A stretch of DNA of 64,000 nucleotides from Sphingobium sufflavum. GTDB lineage: Bacteria > Pseudomonadota > Alphaproteobacteria > Sphingomonadales > Sphingomonadaceae. Position 1 is the stretch's first letter; every line of letters starts with the position of its first letter. The DNA lies in NCBI RefSeq assembly GCF_021403115.1, contig NZ_JAJSSH010000009.1, forward strand, positions 62,001 through 126,000, written 5' to 3'. The translations under genes were made by a program, and so were the position numbers. Below the pieces are notes generated by a model. That model saw only the letters and a program-made list of their open reading frames with translations, searched no databases and was not told the origin of the DNA. Below are positions 53,945-62,138 of the stretch, one piece after another.

Positions 53945-53998
53945 AAGCCCTGATCCTCTTTCCAGCCTGAATAGGGGCTGAAATGAGGATCAGGGCTT
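53945..53998 (-). terminator. Long hairpin downstream of metK
   Basis: Perfect 14-bp arms (53945-53958 and 53985-53998) with an inner 5-bp stem (CAGCC/GGCTG). On the minus strand it follows metK by about 68 bases and is followed by TTTGTC. Best read as the metK terminator, with a small structured RNA as an alternative. The rest of the 189-base gap 53877-54065 shows no gene. Confidence 0.65.
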
Positions 53999-54065
53999 CA
54001 TTCTCTAACGCCGGCCACATGGCCGCATCATGACTGGCGGATTACATATGCCGCCGTATCGGAGG

Positions 54066-55274
54066 TCAGGCCAGCGCGGCCTTCAGGTCGTCCGCCAGGT
54101 CGGTCTTCTCCCAGGGGAAGAAGTCGCCCTCCGCCTTGCGACCGAAATGACCATAGGCGGCGGTGCGCGCATAGATGGGCTTGTTGAGGCCCAGATGCGT
54201 GCGGATACCGCGCGGGGTCAGGCCGCCCAGCTTGGCGATGGACTGGATCGCTGTCTCGATCCGGTCGTCGCCGACCGTGCCGGTGCCATGCGTGTCGACA
54301 TAGAGCGACAGCGGCGCGGAGACGCCGATGGCATAGGCGATCTGGATGGTGCAGCGCGTGGCGAGGCCCGCCGCGACGACATTCTTGGCAAGGTAGCGGG
54401 TGATGTAGGCCGCCGAACGATCGACCTTCGTCGGATCCTTGCCGCTGAACGCGCCGCCGCCATGCGGCGATGCGCCGCCATAGGTGTCCACGATGATCTT
54501 GCGGCCGGTCAGGCCGGCGTCGCCATCCGGGCCGCCGATCTCGAAGCTGCCGGTCGGGTTGATGTGATAGACGGTCTCGTCGGAGAGCAGGCCCGCGGGC
54601 AACGTCTCGCCGATGATCTTCTTCACATAGCTCTTCAGCTCGGCTTCCTTCTCCCCCTCGTCATAGCCCTTGGCATGTTGGGTGGAGACGACGATGGCGG
54701 TCGCGGCGACCGGCTTGCCATGTTCAAAGCGCAGCGTGACCTGGCTCTTGGCGTCCGGCTCCAGGAAGGGCGCGGCGCCGCTGTGGCGGTCGGCGGCCAT
54801 ACGCTCCAGTATCTTGTGGCTGTAATCCAGCGTCGCTGGCATCAGGTCGGGCGTCTCGTCGCAGGCATAGCCGAACATGATGCCCTGATCGCCGGCGCCC
54901 TCGTCCTTGTTGCCGGACGCATCGACGCCCTGCGCGATATGCGCGGACTGGCCGTGCAGGTTGTTCTCGAACCGCAGCGTCTCCCAGTGGAAGCCCTCCT
55001 GCTCATAGCCGATCTTCTTGACGACGCCGCGCACCGTCTTCTCAATCTCTTCCAGCGCGCCCGGCGCCCATTCGCCATTCTCATACACGCCCTTGCAACG
55101 GATCTCGCCCGCCAGAACGACCAGCTGAGTCGTGGTCAGCGTCTCGCAGGCGATGCGCGCTTCGGGATCCTTGGACAGGAACAGGTCGACGATGGCATCG
55201 GAAATCTGGTCCGAAACCTTGTCGGGGTGCCCTTCGGACACGGACTCGGACGTGAAGAGATAGCTGCTACGCAT
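54066..55274 (-). CDS. metK: S-adenosylmethionine synthetase
   Basis: Makes SAM from methionine and ATP. The 402-residue protein has [32 protein letters not shown] and the P-loop-like [19 protein letters not shown]. It lies 75 bases after lnt on the same strand, with a structured leader between them and a hairpin downstream. Confidence 0.97.
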   Translation of the reverse strand: MRSSYLFTSESVSEGHPDKVSDQISDAIVDLFLSKDPEARIACETLTTTQLVVLAGEIRCKGVYENGEWAPGALEEIEKTVRGVVKKIGYEQEGFHWETLRFENNLHGQSAHIAQGVDASGNKDEGAGDQGIMFGYACDETPDLMPATLDYSHKILERMAADRHSGAAPFLEPDAKSQVTLRFEHGKPVAATAIVVSTQHAKGYDEGEKEAELKSYVKKIIGETLPAGLLSDETVYHINPTGSFEIGGPDGDAGLTGRKIIVDTYGGASPHGGGAFSGKDPTKVDRSAAYITRYLAKNVVAAGLATRCTIQIAYAIGVSAPLSLYVDTHGTGTVGDDRIETAIQSIAKLGGLTPRGIRTHLGLNKPIYARTAAYGHFGRKAEGDFFPWEKTDLADDLKAALA

Positions 55275-55285
55275 GGGGTATTTAA

Positions 55286-55324
55286 CGCCTTTCCTTCAGG
55301 GATACGGCAAGGGGAACCGCATCC
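55286..55324 (-). promoter_or_regulatory. Candidate SAM-responsive pseudoknot leader of metK
   Basis: On the minus strand GGATGCGG (55324-55317) pairs with CCGTATCC (55307-55300), an 8-bp stem with one wobble. The 9-base loop TTCCCCTTG can pair with GAAGGAAAGG (55297-55288), the purine-rich stretch before metK. A hairpin whose loop captures the ribosome-binding region is the general form of short SAM and SAM/SAH riboswitches. It matches no specific riboswitch that I can confirm. Confidence 0.35.
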
Positions 55325-55349
55325 ATATAAAGAATTCCTTATGTGCGCC

Positions 55350-56942
55350 TTAACGCCTGACCCGCGCCAAGGCAACGCCGCTGACGATGAGAGCCAAAGC
55401 CAAAATCATGGGAAGCATATTGCCGAAACGGGCAAAGAGCGTGGCCGGGGCGGCGGGCGGCAGGACGGTTTGCAGCGCGGACGCCTGATGCGGTCCCATG
55501 GCCGCCGTCACCCGGCCCGATGCGTCGATGATCGCGGAAATGCCGGTGGGGGTGGAGCGGATGACCGGCATCGCCTCCTCCACCGCGCGCAGCCGCGCCT
55601 GCGCCAGATGCTGCGGCGGTCCCCAACGGCCGAACCAGGCGTCGTTGGACGGGTTGAACAGGAAGTCGGGCCTGTTAGCCCGCTCCACCACTTGGCCGGA
55701 GAAGATGATCTCATAGCAGATCTGCACGCCCATCTTGAGCGGGAGGCGCGTCCGCCCGCCCGATGCCCCGGCGGGCAGCGCCAGCGTGCGCGGACCGGGA
55801 CCGGGCCAGAAATCCACATCACCCGGCACCAGCCGCGACAGGCCGATGGCGGACAGCAACGGCCGCATCGGCAGATATTCGCCATAGGGCACCAGATGCG
55901 CCTTGTCGTACCGGCCCGCGATGCGTCCTTCCGGCGTCAGCACCCACAGGCTGTTGTTCGCGCCCATCAGGTCGCCCTGCGCGTAGAAGGCGGAGGTCGT
56001 CTTGCGGAAATAAAATTTGTCGCCGCCGGTCATCAGCACGTCGCCCGGTCCCAGCAGCGCGGCAAGGCGTGCGCGCCAGTCCGGCTCCATGTCCAGCAGC
56101 GCGGAAATCGCCGCCTCCGGCCAGAACAGCAGGCGCGGCGTGGGCGACGGCGCGCCGCTGAGCTTCGCCAGCTTCAGGAAATTGCGGCTCTCCGCCAGCG
56201 GATCATATTTCTCGTCCTGCGGGATGTTGGGCTGGACGACCTGGACCATGACGGGCTGCGCTGCCGGGCCGGGCCGCGTCCAGTGGCTGTGCAGCCAGCC
56301 CAGCGCCACCACGGCCAGCAGCTTCAGCGCGAACAGCAGCGCCAGCTTGCGCTGCCCGCGCAGGAACATCCACAGCGCGCCGCCCGCCATGATCGCGACG
56401 GTCGCCAGCCCATAGGTGCCGATCAGCCGCGCCATATGGTCGACGCCCGTGCCCAGCCAAATCACGCCCAGCGGATTCCACGCAAAACCGGTGAACAGGG
56501 TCGCACGCAAATATTCGGTCAGCGCCCATCCGCCCGCCAGCACCAGCGTCAGCGCCATCGCACCCCCGCCGCGCGGCCCCGCACCCCGTGCACAGCGCCA
56601 CGCCAGCAGCGTCGCCGCCGCCGGATAGACGGCAAGATAGACGCTGAGCAGGACGACGCCCAGATAGCCGAACCAGTGCGGCATCGCGTCCTGAAAGGTG
56701 AAGCTGTAGGCGATCCAGTTGAGGCCGACGACGAACTGCCCCAGCCCATAGGCATAGCCGAGCGCGAACGCCTTCCGCCCCGTCCGCGCCCGGTCCAGCA
56801 GAGCGAGCAGCAGCGCCAGCGACAGCAAAGTGACCGGCCATAGCCCCAGCGGCGCGAAACCCGTGGCGGACAGCGCACCCGCGACCAGCATGATCGGGAA
56901 GGGCCGTCCCTCGACCCATGCGGGCAGACGTGCGCTCGTCAT
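55350..56942 (-). CDS. lnt: Apolipoprotein N-acyltransferase
   Basis: Adds the third acyl chain to lipoproteins at the inner membrane. The 530-residue protein has about six N-terminal helices and a nitrilase-like domain from about 230. The triad is Glu in LLFWPEAAIS, Lys in YDKAHLVPYGEYLP and Cys in VQICYEIIF. The start MTSARLPAWV at 56942 follows the DedA-like stop by 13 bases. It leads to metK. Confidence 0.93.
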   Translation of the reverse strand: MTSARLPAWVEGRPFPIMLVAGALSATGFAPLGLWPVTLLSLALLLALLDRARTGRKAFALGYAYGLGQFVVGLNWIAYSFTFQDAMPHWFGYLGVVLLSVYLAVYPAAATLLAWRCARGAGPRGGGAMALTLVLAGGWALTEYLRATLFTGFAWNPLGVIWLGTGVDHMARLIGTYGLATVAIMAGGALWMFLRGQRKLALLFALKLLAVVALGWLHSHWTRPGPAAQPVMVQVVQPNIPQDEKYDPLAESRNFLKLAKLSGAPSPTPRLLFWPEAAISALLDMEPDWRARLAALLGPGDVLMTGGDKFYFRKTTSAFYAQGDLMGANNSLWVLTPEGRIAGRYDKAHLVPYGEYLPMRPLLSAIGLSRLVPGDVDFWPGPGPRTLALPAGASGGRTRLPLKMGVQICYEIIFSGQVVERANRPDFLFNPSNDAWFGRWGPPQHLAQARLRAVEEAMPVIRSTPTGISAIIDASGRVTAAMGPHQASALQTVLPPAAPATLFARFGNMLPMILALALIVSGVALARVRR

Positions 56943-56955
56943 GCCCGTCCCTCCC

Positions 56956-57618
56956 CTATCGCGCGGGCGCGGTGGCGGCAGATGGGGCGGCGGCGGCAGG
57001 AGCGGCGGCGCTGCACGCATCGCTCGGCTTCTGCCCGCCGGTCAGCAGGCCCGCGGCGATGAAGCCGCCGACGACCAGCACCAGAAAGGCGCCGCTGACC
57101 CACACCAGATATTTCTCCAGAAACGCCTTGATCGGCGCGCCGAATTTCCAGAACAGCACACCCACCAGCATGAACTGGAAACCGCGCGACAGGATGCTGG
57201 CCCACAGGAAGGTGAAGAGCGGCAGGCCGATGAAGCCCGCCGTGATGGTGATGAGCTTGAACGGGATGGGCGTCGCGCCTTTGATGAGGATGATCTCCGC
57301 CCCGAATTCGCGCAGGTAGCAGGCGGCGACCGGGAAGCTCTTGGCCAGTCCCAGCGCGTCGAGCAGCGACTGCCCCACCGTCGCGAACAGGAAATGGCCG
57401 ATGGCATAGCCCAGCAGGCCGCCCAGCACCGACGCCGCCGTGCAGATGAAGCCATAGCGCAGCGCCTGCTTTGGCCGCGCCAGGCACATCAGCCCCAGCA
57501 GCGGATGCGGCGGGATGGGGAAAAAGCTCGATTCCATGAAGGATATGACGAACAGCCATACCTCTGCATGGCGATGGGCGGCCTTGGCCAGCGTCCATTG
57601 ATAGAGGCGGTTCAGCAT
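56956..57618 (-). CDS. DedA/YqaA-family membrane protein (VTT domain)
   Basis: A 220-residue inner-membrane protein with four or five helices. Family marks are ESSFFPIPPHPLLGLMCLAR near residue 28 and KGATPIPFKLITITAGFIG near 110. DedA/VTT proteins act as lipid flippases or in envelope homeostasis. The C-terminus is Ala/Pro-rich. It precedes lnt by 13 bases, suggesting an envelope operon. No strong ribosome-binding site precedes the ATG. Confidence 0.85.
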   Translation of the reverse strand: MLNRLYQWTLAKAAHRHAEVWLFVISFMESSFFPIPPHPLLGLMCLARPKQALRYGFICTAASVLGGLLGYAIGHFLFATVGQSLLDALGLAKSFPVAACYLREFGAEIILIKGATPIPFKLITITAGFIGLPLFTFLWASILSRGFQFMLVGVLFWKFGAPIKAFLEKYLVWVSGAFLVLVVGGFIAAGLLTGGQKPSDACSAAAPAAAAPSAATAPAR

Positions 57619-57698
57619 GTCGCGGCGGGCTTTAGCGGGTTTGGGATCGTGTCGCCAGCGGATTGATAGGATGGATGAATTGTGGGAGTTCCCAGCCA

Positions 57699-57792
57699 GT
57701 TCGCCCTGAGCCTGTCGACCCGAAGGGCGGACGAAGCCCAACGGCCATATTTTCTCCCAACGTCGCGCCCCCCTTAGAAAAACAGCCCTTCG
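57699..57792. repeat. Dispersed repeat copy 4 (degenerate right arm)
   Basis: The left arm GTTCGCCCTGAGCCTGTCGA, then ACCCGAAGGGCGGACGAAGC and CCAACGG, matches copy 3 closely; the right arm GCCCTTCGACATTCAAGC is degenerate. It lies in the 278-base gap between the DedA-like and ubiA genes; no gene is seen there. Confidence 0.65.
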
Positions 57793-57896
57793 ACATTCAA
57801 GCGAGTCACGCGCCCAGCCTGAACAGCGCGACCGGATGCCTTCTCCCCGTCCATGTCGGCAGCGGGCCGCTGCACACCGTCAGTGTCCGAGCAGCC

Positions 57897-58850
57897 TCAG
57901 ACCCCGCCCACCGCCACGCAGGCCGCGAACATCAGCAGTCCGGCGAACCGGTTGGAGCGGAACTTGACGAGCGGGTCCGCCCCATCCTCCCGCAACGTCG
58001 CCACCTGCCACAGCAGATGCGTCGCCATCGGTACGAGCGCCAGCAGCGCCAGCCCATGCGGCACCACGGCCCAGAAAGCCGCCGTCCACAGCAGGATCGC
58101 GCCGGCATAGAATCCCGTCACCCCGGCGCGGACATGCCCGCCCAGCGTCAGCGCGCTCGACCCGATGCCGACCAGCGCGTCATCCTCCCGGTCCTGCAAC
58201 GCATAGATGGTGTCATAGCCGACGACCCACAGGATCGCCCCGGCATAGAGCAGCGCGCCCGCCAGCGTCATGCTGCCGCCCGCCATCTCCACCCACGCCA
58301 CCGGCGCGGCCCAGGAGAAGACGAGGCCGAGCCATGCCTGCGGAAATCCGGTGATTCGCTTCATGAAGGGATAGGCCGCGACCAGCGCCAGACTGCCCAG
58401 CGCCACCAGTTGCGCCTGCCAGCGCAACTGGAGCAGCACGATCAGGCCGATCAGACACAGCGACACCAGCCACACCCACGCCGTCCGCACGCTGACCGCG
58501 CCGCTGGCCAGTGGACGGCTGGCGGTGCGGGCGACCTGCCGGTCGATGTCGCGGTCCACGATGTCGTTGAACACACACCCCGCGCCCCGCATCGCAATGC
58601 TGCCGGCCAGGAACCACAGCAGCATGTCCCAGCGGACCCACGCCTTGCCCGACAGCGCAATCGCCCAAGCCCCCGGCCAGAACAGCAGCCACCAGCCGAT
58701 CGGCCGGTCGAACCGGGCCAGCAGGGCAAGATTGCGCGGCAACGCCGGCAAGCGGGCGACAAGGCCGCGGGCCTCGCTGTCGGGGACAATGTCATGGGAG
58801 GATGGGCCATGGGGAAATGGGTCATGAGAGGATGGAGGGGTGGGCGTCAT
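57897..58850 (-). CDS. ubiA: 4-hydroxybenzoate polyprenyltransferase
   Basis: Attaches the polyprenyl tail in ubiquinone synthesis at the inner membrane. The 317-residue protein has about eight helices and the two Asp-rich motifs NDIVDRDIDRQVARTASRPL and DTIYALQDREDD, plus AYPFMKRITGFPQ. AGAAGGGCGG precedes the ATG at 58850. It diverges from rsmE over 180 bases in which I see no gene. Confidence 0.93.
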   Translation of the reverse strand: MTPTPPSSHDPFPHGPSSHDIVPDSEARGLVARLPALPRNLALLARFDRPIGWWLLFWPGAWAIALSGKAWVRWDMLLWFLAGSIAMRGAGCVFNDIVDRDIDRQVARTASRPLASGAVSVRTAWVWLVSLCLIGLIVLLQLRWQAQLVALGSLALVAAYPFMKRITGFPQAWLGLVFSWAAPVAWVEMAGGSMTLAGALLYAGAILWVVGYDTIYALQDREDDALVGIGSSALTLGGHVRAGVTGFYAGAILLWTAAFWAVVPHGLALLALVPMATHLLWQVATLREDGADPLVKFRSNRFAGLLMFAACVAVGGV

Positions 58851-59030
58851 CCGCCCTTCTTTAAAGCGGTGGCGGGATGAGTCTAGGATAGGTGGACAGA
58901 GAGGGGTTCCGGCATCACCCCGCATCAGGTCGAGGATAGCCCGCCCCTAACCGCTCCCTCACCACCCCCGTCATCACTCCACCCCACGCCACCCTTGCGG
59001 CCCTCCCCCACCCTGCGCTAGTCGGCGGGG

Positions 59031-59777
59031 ATGCCCGCCACTCCCGCCTGGCCCCCGCGCAGTGCGCCGCGCCTCCATGTTCCCGGCCCGCTGGCCGAGG
59101 GCGTCGCCGTGCCCGTGGACGGCAATGCCGCCCATTACCTCCTGTCCGTCATGCGGATGGCGGATGGCGACGCGGTGCTGCTGTTCGACGGGCAGTCGGG
59201 CGAATGGGCCGCGCGCGCAGGGTCGATCCGCAAGCGCGACCTGATCCTGACCTGCGAGGTACAAACAAAGCCGCTGGAGCATGTCCCCGATTTCCGCCTG
59301 TGCGTCGCACCGATCAAGAAGGGGCGCATCGACCTTGTCGTCGAAAAGGCCTGCGAATTGGGCGTCGCGGAAATCCAGCCCGTGCTGACCCGCCGCGCCG
59401 TGGTGGACAAGCTGAACGCCGACCGCCTTCGCGCGCAGATGGTGGAGGCGGCGGAGCAATGCGGCCGCACCGGACTGCCCACCCTGTCGGACATGGTGCC
59501 GCTGCCCAAATTGCTGTCGGGATGGACGCCCGGCCGCCACCTCTTTTTTGCCGACGAACAGGGCGGCACGCCCATGGCGGACGCCTTTGCCGCGCATCGC
59601 GGCCCGGCGGCTCTGCTGGTCGGCCCGGAAGGCGGCTTCACCGACGAGGAACGGGCCGCCATCCGGGCGTGCGACGGCGCGGTGCCGATCAGCCTCGGCC
59701 CGCGTATCCTGCGCGCCGAAACGGCGGCGATCGCGGCCACCGCCTGCTGGATGGCCGCCAATGGCGACTGGCAATAA
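59031..59777 (+). CDS. rsmE: 16S rRNA (uracil-1498-N3)-methyltransferase
   Basis: Methylates U1498 of 16S rRNA with SAM. The 248-residue SPOUT protein has an N-terminal PUA-like domain (HYLLSVMRMADGDAVLLFDG), then IKKGRIDLVVEKACELGV, and the knot motifs LLVGPEGGFTDEE and SLGPRILRAETA. CGGGG lies just before the ATG. It is followed by gshA, a common alphaproteobacterial order. Confidence 0.93.
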   Translation: MPATPAWPPRSAPRLHVPGPLAEGVAVPVDGNAAHYLLSVMRMADGDAVLLFDGQSGEWAARAGSIRKRDLILTCEVQTKPLEHVPDFRLCVAPIKKGRIDLVVEKACELGVAEIQPVLTRRAVVDKLNADRLRAQMVEAAEQCGRTGLPTLSDMVPLPKLLSGWTPGRHLFFADEQGGTPMADAFAAHRGPAALLVGPEGGFTDEERAAIRACDGAVPISLGPRILRAETAAIAATACWMAANGDWQ

Positions 59778-59864
59778 TCCGTTGCGTAATGAAATCAATT
59801 TGCTCGATGGGCGCACCCGGATTATGGCGTGCCGCTTCACCGGTATGACGAACAGGGATCGCGC

Positions 59865-61238
59865 ATGAGTACGAGGAAAGAATCGGGCAGCGACGACCCG
59901 ATCATCGAGCGCCGCGACCAGCTGATCTCCGTCTTCGAAAACGGGGAAAAGCCCGCCGACCGCTGGAAGATCGGCACGGAGCATGAGAAGTTCGTCTATG
60001 CCAAGGGCGATCGTCGCGCGCCCCCCTATGAAGAGAAGAGCGGCATCCACACGCTGCTGATCGGCATGACCCGCTATGGCTGGGAACCGGTGTATGAGGG
60101 CGAGAATATCATCGCCCTGTCCGGCAGCGATGGCACGATCAGCCTGGAGCCTGCGGGTCAGCTCGAACTGTCGGGCGCGCCGCTCGACAATCTGCACCAG
60201 ACCTGCGCGGAAACGGCACGGCACCTGGAACAGGTGAAATATGTCGGCGACCATCTCGGCCTCGGCTTCCTGGGCCTGGGCATGTGGCCGGACAAGACCC
60301 GCGAAGAACTGCCGATCATGCCCAAGGGCCGGTACGACATCATGCTGCGCCACATGCCGCGCGTCGGCACCATGGGCCTCGACATGATGCTGCGCACCTG
60401 CACCATCCAGGTCAACCTCGACTATTCGTCGGAGGCGCGGATGGCCAAGATGTTCCGCACCTCGCTGGCCCTGCAACCGCTGGCGACCGCGCTGTTCGCC
60501 AACTCGCCCTTTACGGAAGGCAAGCCTAACGGATTCCTCTCCTATCGCAGCCATATCTGGTCGGACACCGACCCCGCGCGCACGGGCATGCTGCCCTTCG
60601 TGTTCGAGGATGGCTTCGGCTATGAACGCTACGCCGACTATGCGCTGGACGTGCCGATGTATTTCGTCTTCCGCGACGGCAAATATATCGACGCGGCGGG
60701 CCACAGCTTCCGCGATTTCCTCGACGGCAAGCTGTCGGTGCTGCCGGGCGAGAAACCGCGCCTGAGCGACTGGGAGGATCATCTCTCCACCGCCTTCCCG
60801 GAAGTGCGGATGAAGAGCTTCCTCGAAATGCGCGGCGCGGACGGCGGACGCCATGGCCAGATTTGCGCGCTGCCCGCGCTGTGGGTCGGCCTGCTCTATG
60901 ACGATGCGGCGCTGGATGCGGCGTGGGACGTGGTGAAGGGCTGGTCGATGGAGGAACGGCAGGTGCTGCGCGATTCCGTGCCCAGGCTGGGCCTCGACGC
61001 CCCCATCGGCGGCGGGCGGCAATTGCGCGCCATCGCGGGCGAGGTGCTGGACATCGCGCGCATGGGCCTGACCAACCGTGCGCGGCTGGACGGGGCGGGC
61101 AACAGCGAGGCGGGCTATCTCGCCCCGCTGGACGATGTGGTGGCGAAGGGCAAGACCCATGCCGAGCAGATGCTCGACCGCTATCATGGCGAATGGAGCG
61201 GCGACGTCAGCCGTGTCTATGCCGAGGAAAGCTTCTGA
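59865..61238 (+). CDS. gshA: Glutamate-cysteine ligase (plant/alphaproteobacterial type)
   Basis: First step of glutathione synthesis: ATP-dependent coupling of glutamate and cysteine. The 457-residue protein has KIGTEHEKFVYAKGDRRAPP near residue 36, GTISLEPAGQLELSGAP, DIMLRHMPRVGTMGLDMM and TCTIQVNLDY, as in the plant-like GCL family. AGGGA lies 7 bases before the ATG at 59865, which decides this start over 59829. Confidence 0.94.
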   Translation: MSTRKESGSDDPIIERRDQLISVFENGEKPADRWKIGTEHEKFVYAKGDRRAPPYEEKSGIHTLLIGMTRYGWEPVYEGENIIALSGSDGTISLEPAGQLELSGAPLDNLHQTCAETARHLEQVKYVGDHLGLGFLGLGMWPDKTREELPIMPKGRYDIMLRHMPRVGTMGLDMMLRTCTIQVNLDYSSEARMAKMFRTSLALQPLATALFANSPFTEGKPNGFLSYRSHIWSDTDPARTGMLPFVFEDGFGYERYADYALDVPMYFVFRDGKYIDAAGHSFRDFLDGKLSVLPGEKPRLSDWEDHLSTAFPEVRMKSFLEMRGADGGRHGQICALPALWVGLLYDDAALDAAWDVVKGWSMEERQVLRDSVPRLGLDAPIGGGRQLRAIAGEVLDIARMGLTNRARLDGAGNSEAGYLAPLDDVVAKGKTHAEQMLDRYHGEWSGDVSRVYAEESF

Positions 61239-61277
61239 TTCCCATCGCCTGCCGATAGGGACCAGGCCGGGGGCGAC

Positions 61278-61652
61278 TCAGGCGGCGGCCGCACCACCGA
61301 CGCTGAGCCATGTCAGCGCCGCATTTTCGGAGGCGAACAACTGGCTGGTCGCGTCCATGCTGGGCCGCGCCCGCGCCTTGGCCATGCTGTCCGCGACGAC
61401 CACGGCGATGCGATCCTGCGGCGCCCCGGCCCCCACGAAGATGGCCCGCACCGCCGCGGCGGTCGCCGGGGCGAGGACACGCCCCGCACGATTGTCCCAC
61501 AAGGCGCGCAACGGCCCCGCCGCCCGCGCGCTGTCGACCAGCGGCCCCAGCTCCCGGCTGAGCGCGGGCAGTTGCTCGTCGCGAAAAGAGGGCGAAATAC
61601 GGCACAGGACGATTCCCCGCGCGGCGTCGAACGATACCGAATAGCCGGTCAT
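61278..61652 (-). CDS. SpoIIAA-like (STAS/SEC14-type) protein, second of a tandem pair
   Basis: A 124-residue soluble protein. The fold is suggested by YSVSFDAARGIVLCRIS (strands 1-2), LRALWDNRAG (strand, Asp turn), DRIAVVVADSMAKA and a last helix SENAALTWL. It overlaps the upstream paralogue by 4 bases (ATGA) and shares its plan at every segment. SpoIIAA-like proteins bind lipids or regulate partners; function here is unknown. Confidence 0.7.
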   Translation of the reverse strand: MTGYSVSFDAARGIVLCRISPSFRDEQLPALSRELGPLVDSARAAGPLRALWDNRAGRVLAPATAAAVRAIFVGAGAPQDRIAVVVADSMAKARARPSMDATSQLFASENAALTWLSVGGAAAA

Positions 61653-62044
61653 GCGCCCGCACCCACGCCCGCACCCACAGTCGCCACCTGCAACAGCAGC
61701 CAGGCCTGCGCCGACGCCCGGTCGTTGAAGAATTTCCGGGTGAAGCTGTCCGGCATCCGGTCGATCTGCATCCGGGCGAGCGCCGAATGGAGCACCACGG
61801 CGCAGCGATCATCCTCACCGATCAGCCCCCTGGACGCATCCGCCATATGGTCGAAGGCGTCGCGCGTCTGGATGGGATTGTCCTGCGCGTCGACCAGATG
61901 CAGGGACCGTCCGTGCCGGGCGCGGCTGCGCGCCAAAAAATCTACGCAGCGCGGCGCATAAGCGTTGAAATCCTCGACGGAGGCCAGCCCGTTGGCCACA
62001 GTGCAGACGATACCGCTCGGCTCGTCATAGCTGACTGAAATCAT
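61649..62044 (-). CDS. SpoIIAA-like (STAS/SEC14-type) protein, first of a tandem pair
   Basis: A 131-residue soluble protein with ISVSYDEPSGIVCTVANG, SLHLVDAQDN, DRCAVVLHSALARM and DRASAQAWLLL, matching the downstream paralogue segment by segment at low identity. The tail GAGVGAGA is low complexity. The pair is co-translated and otherwise isolated, between gshA (convergent) and an M23 peptidase. Confidence 0.72.
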   Translation of the reverse strand: MISVSYDEPSGIVCTVANGLASVEDFNAYAPRCVDFLARSRARHGRSLHLVDAQDNPIQTRDAFDHMADASRGLIGEDDRCAVVLHSALARMQIDRMPDSFTRKFFNDRASAQAWLLLQVATVGAGVGAGA

Positions 62045-62138
62045 TCACTCTCTCTTGTTGCGGCGCCGCTAACCCGTGGGCCATGTGCGAACACCCTAGG
62101 TATCCAAGAGTTTCAGATTGGTTTGCGGCCCCAGCGGC

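Noticed and set aside
54030..56843. A 937-codon open frame on the plus strand
   Set aside because: It lies antisense to metK and lnt, both with complete family motifs, and its translation is low-complexity Arg/Gln/His/Gly. High GC produces such shadow frames.
58974..61187. A 737-codon open frame on the minus strand
   Set aside because: Antisense to rsmE and gshA, whose motifs and ribosome-binding sites are clear.
61278..62044. Toxin-antitoxin pair
   Set aside because: Both proteins share one fold plan and are larger than typical antitoxins; no toxin motif is visible.
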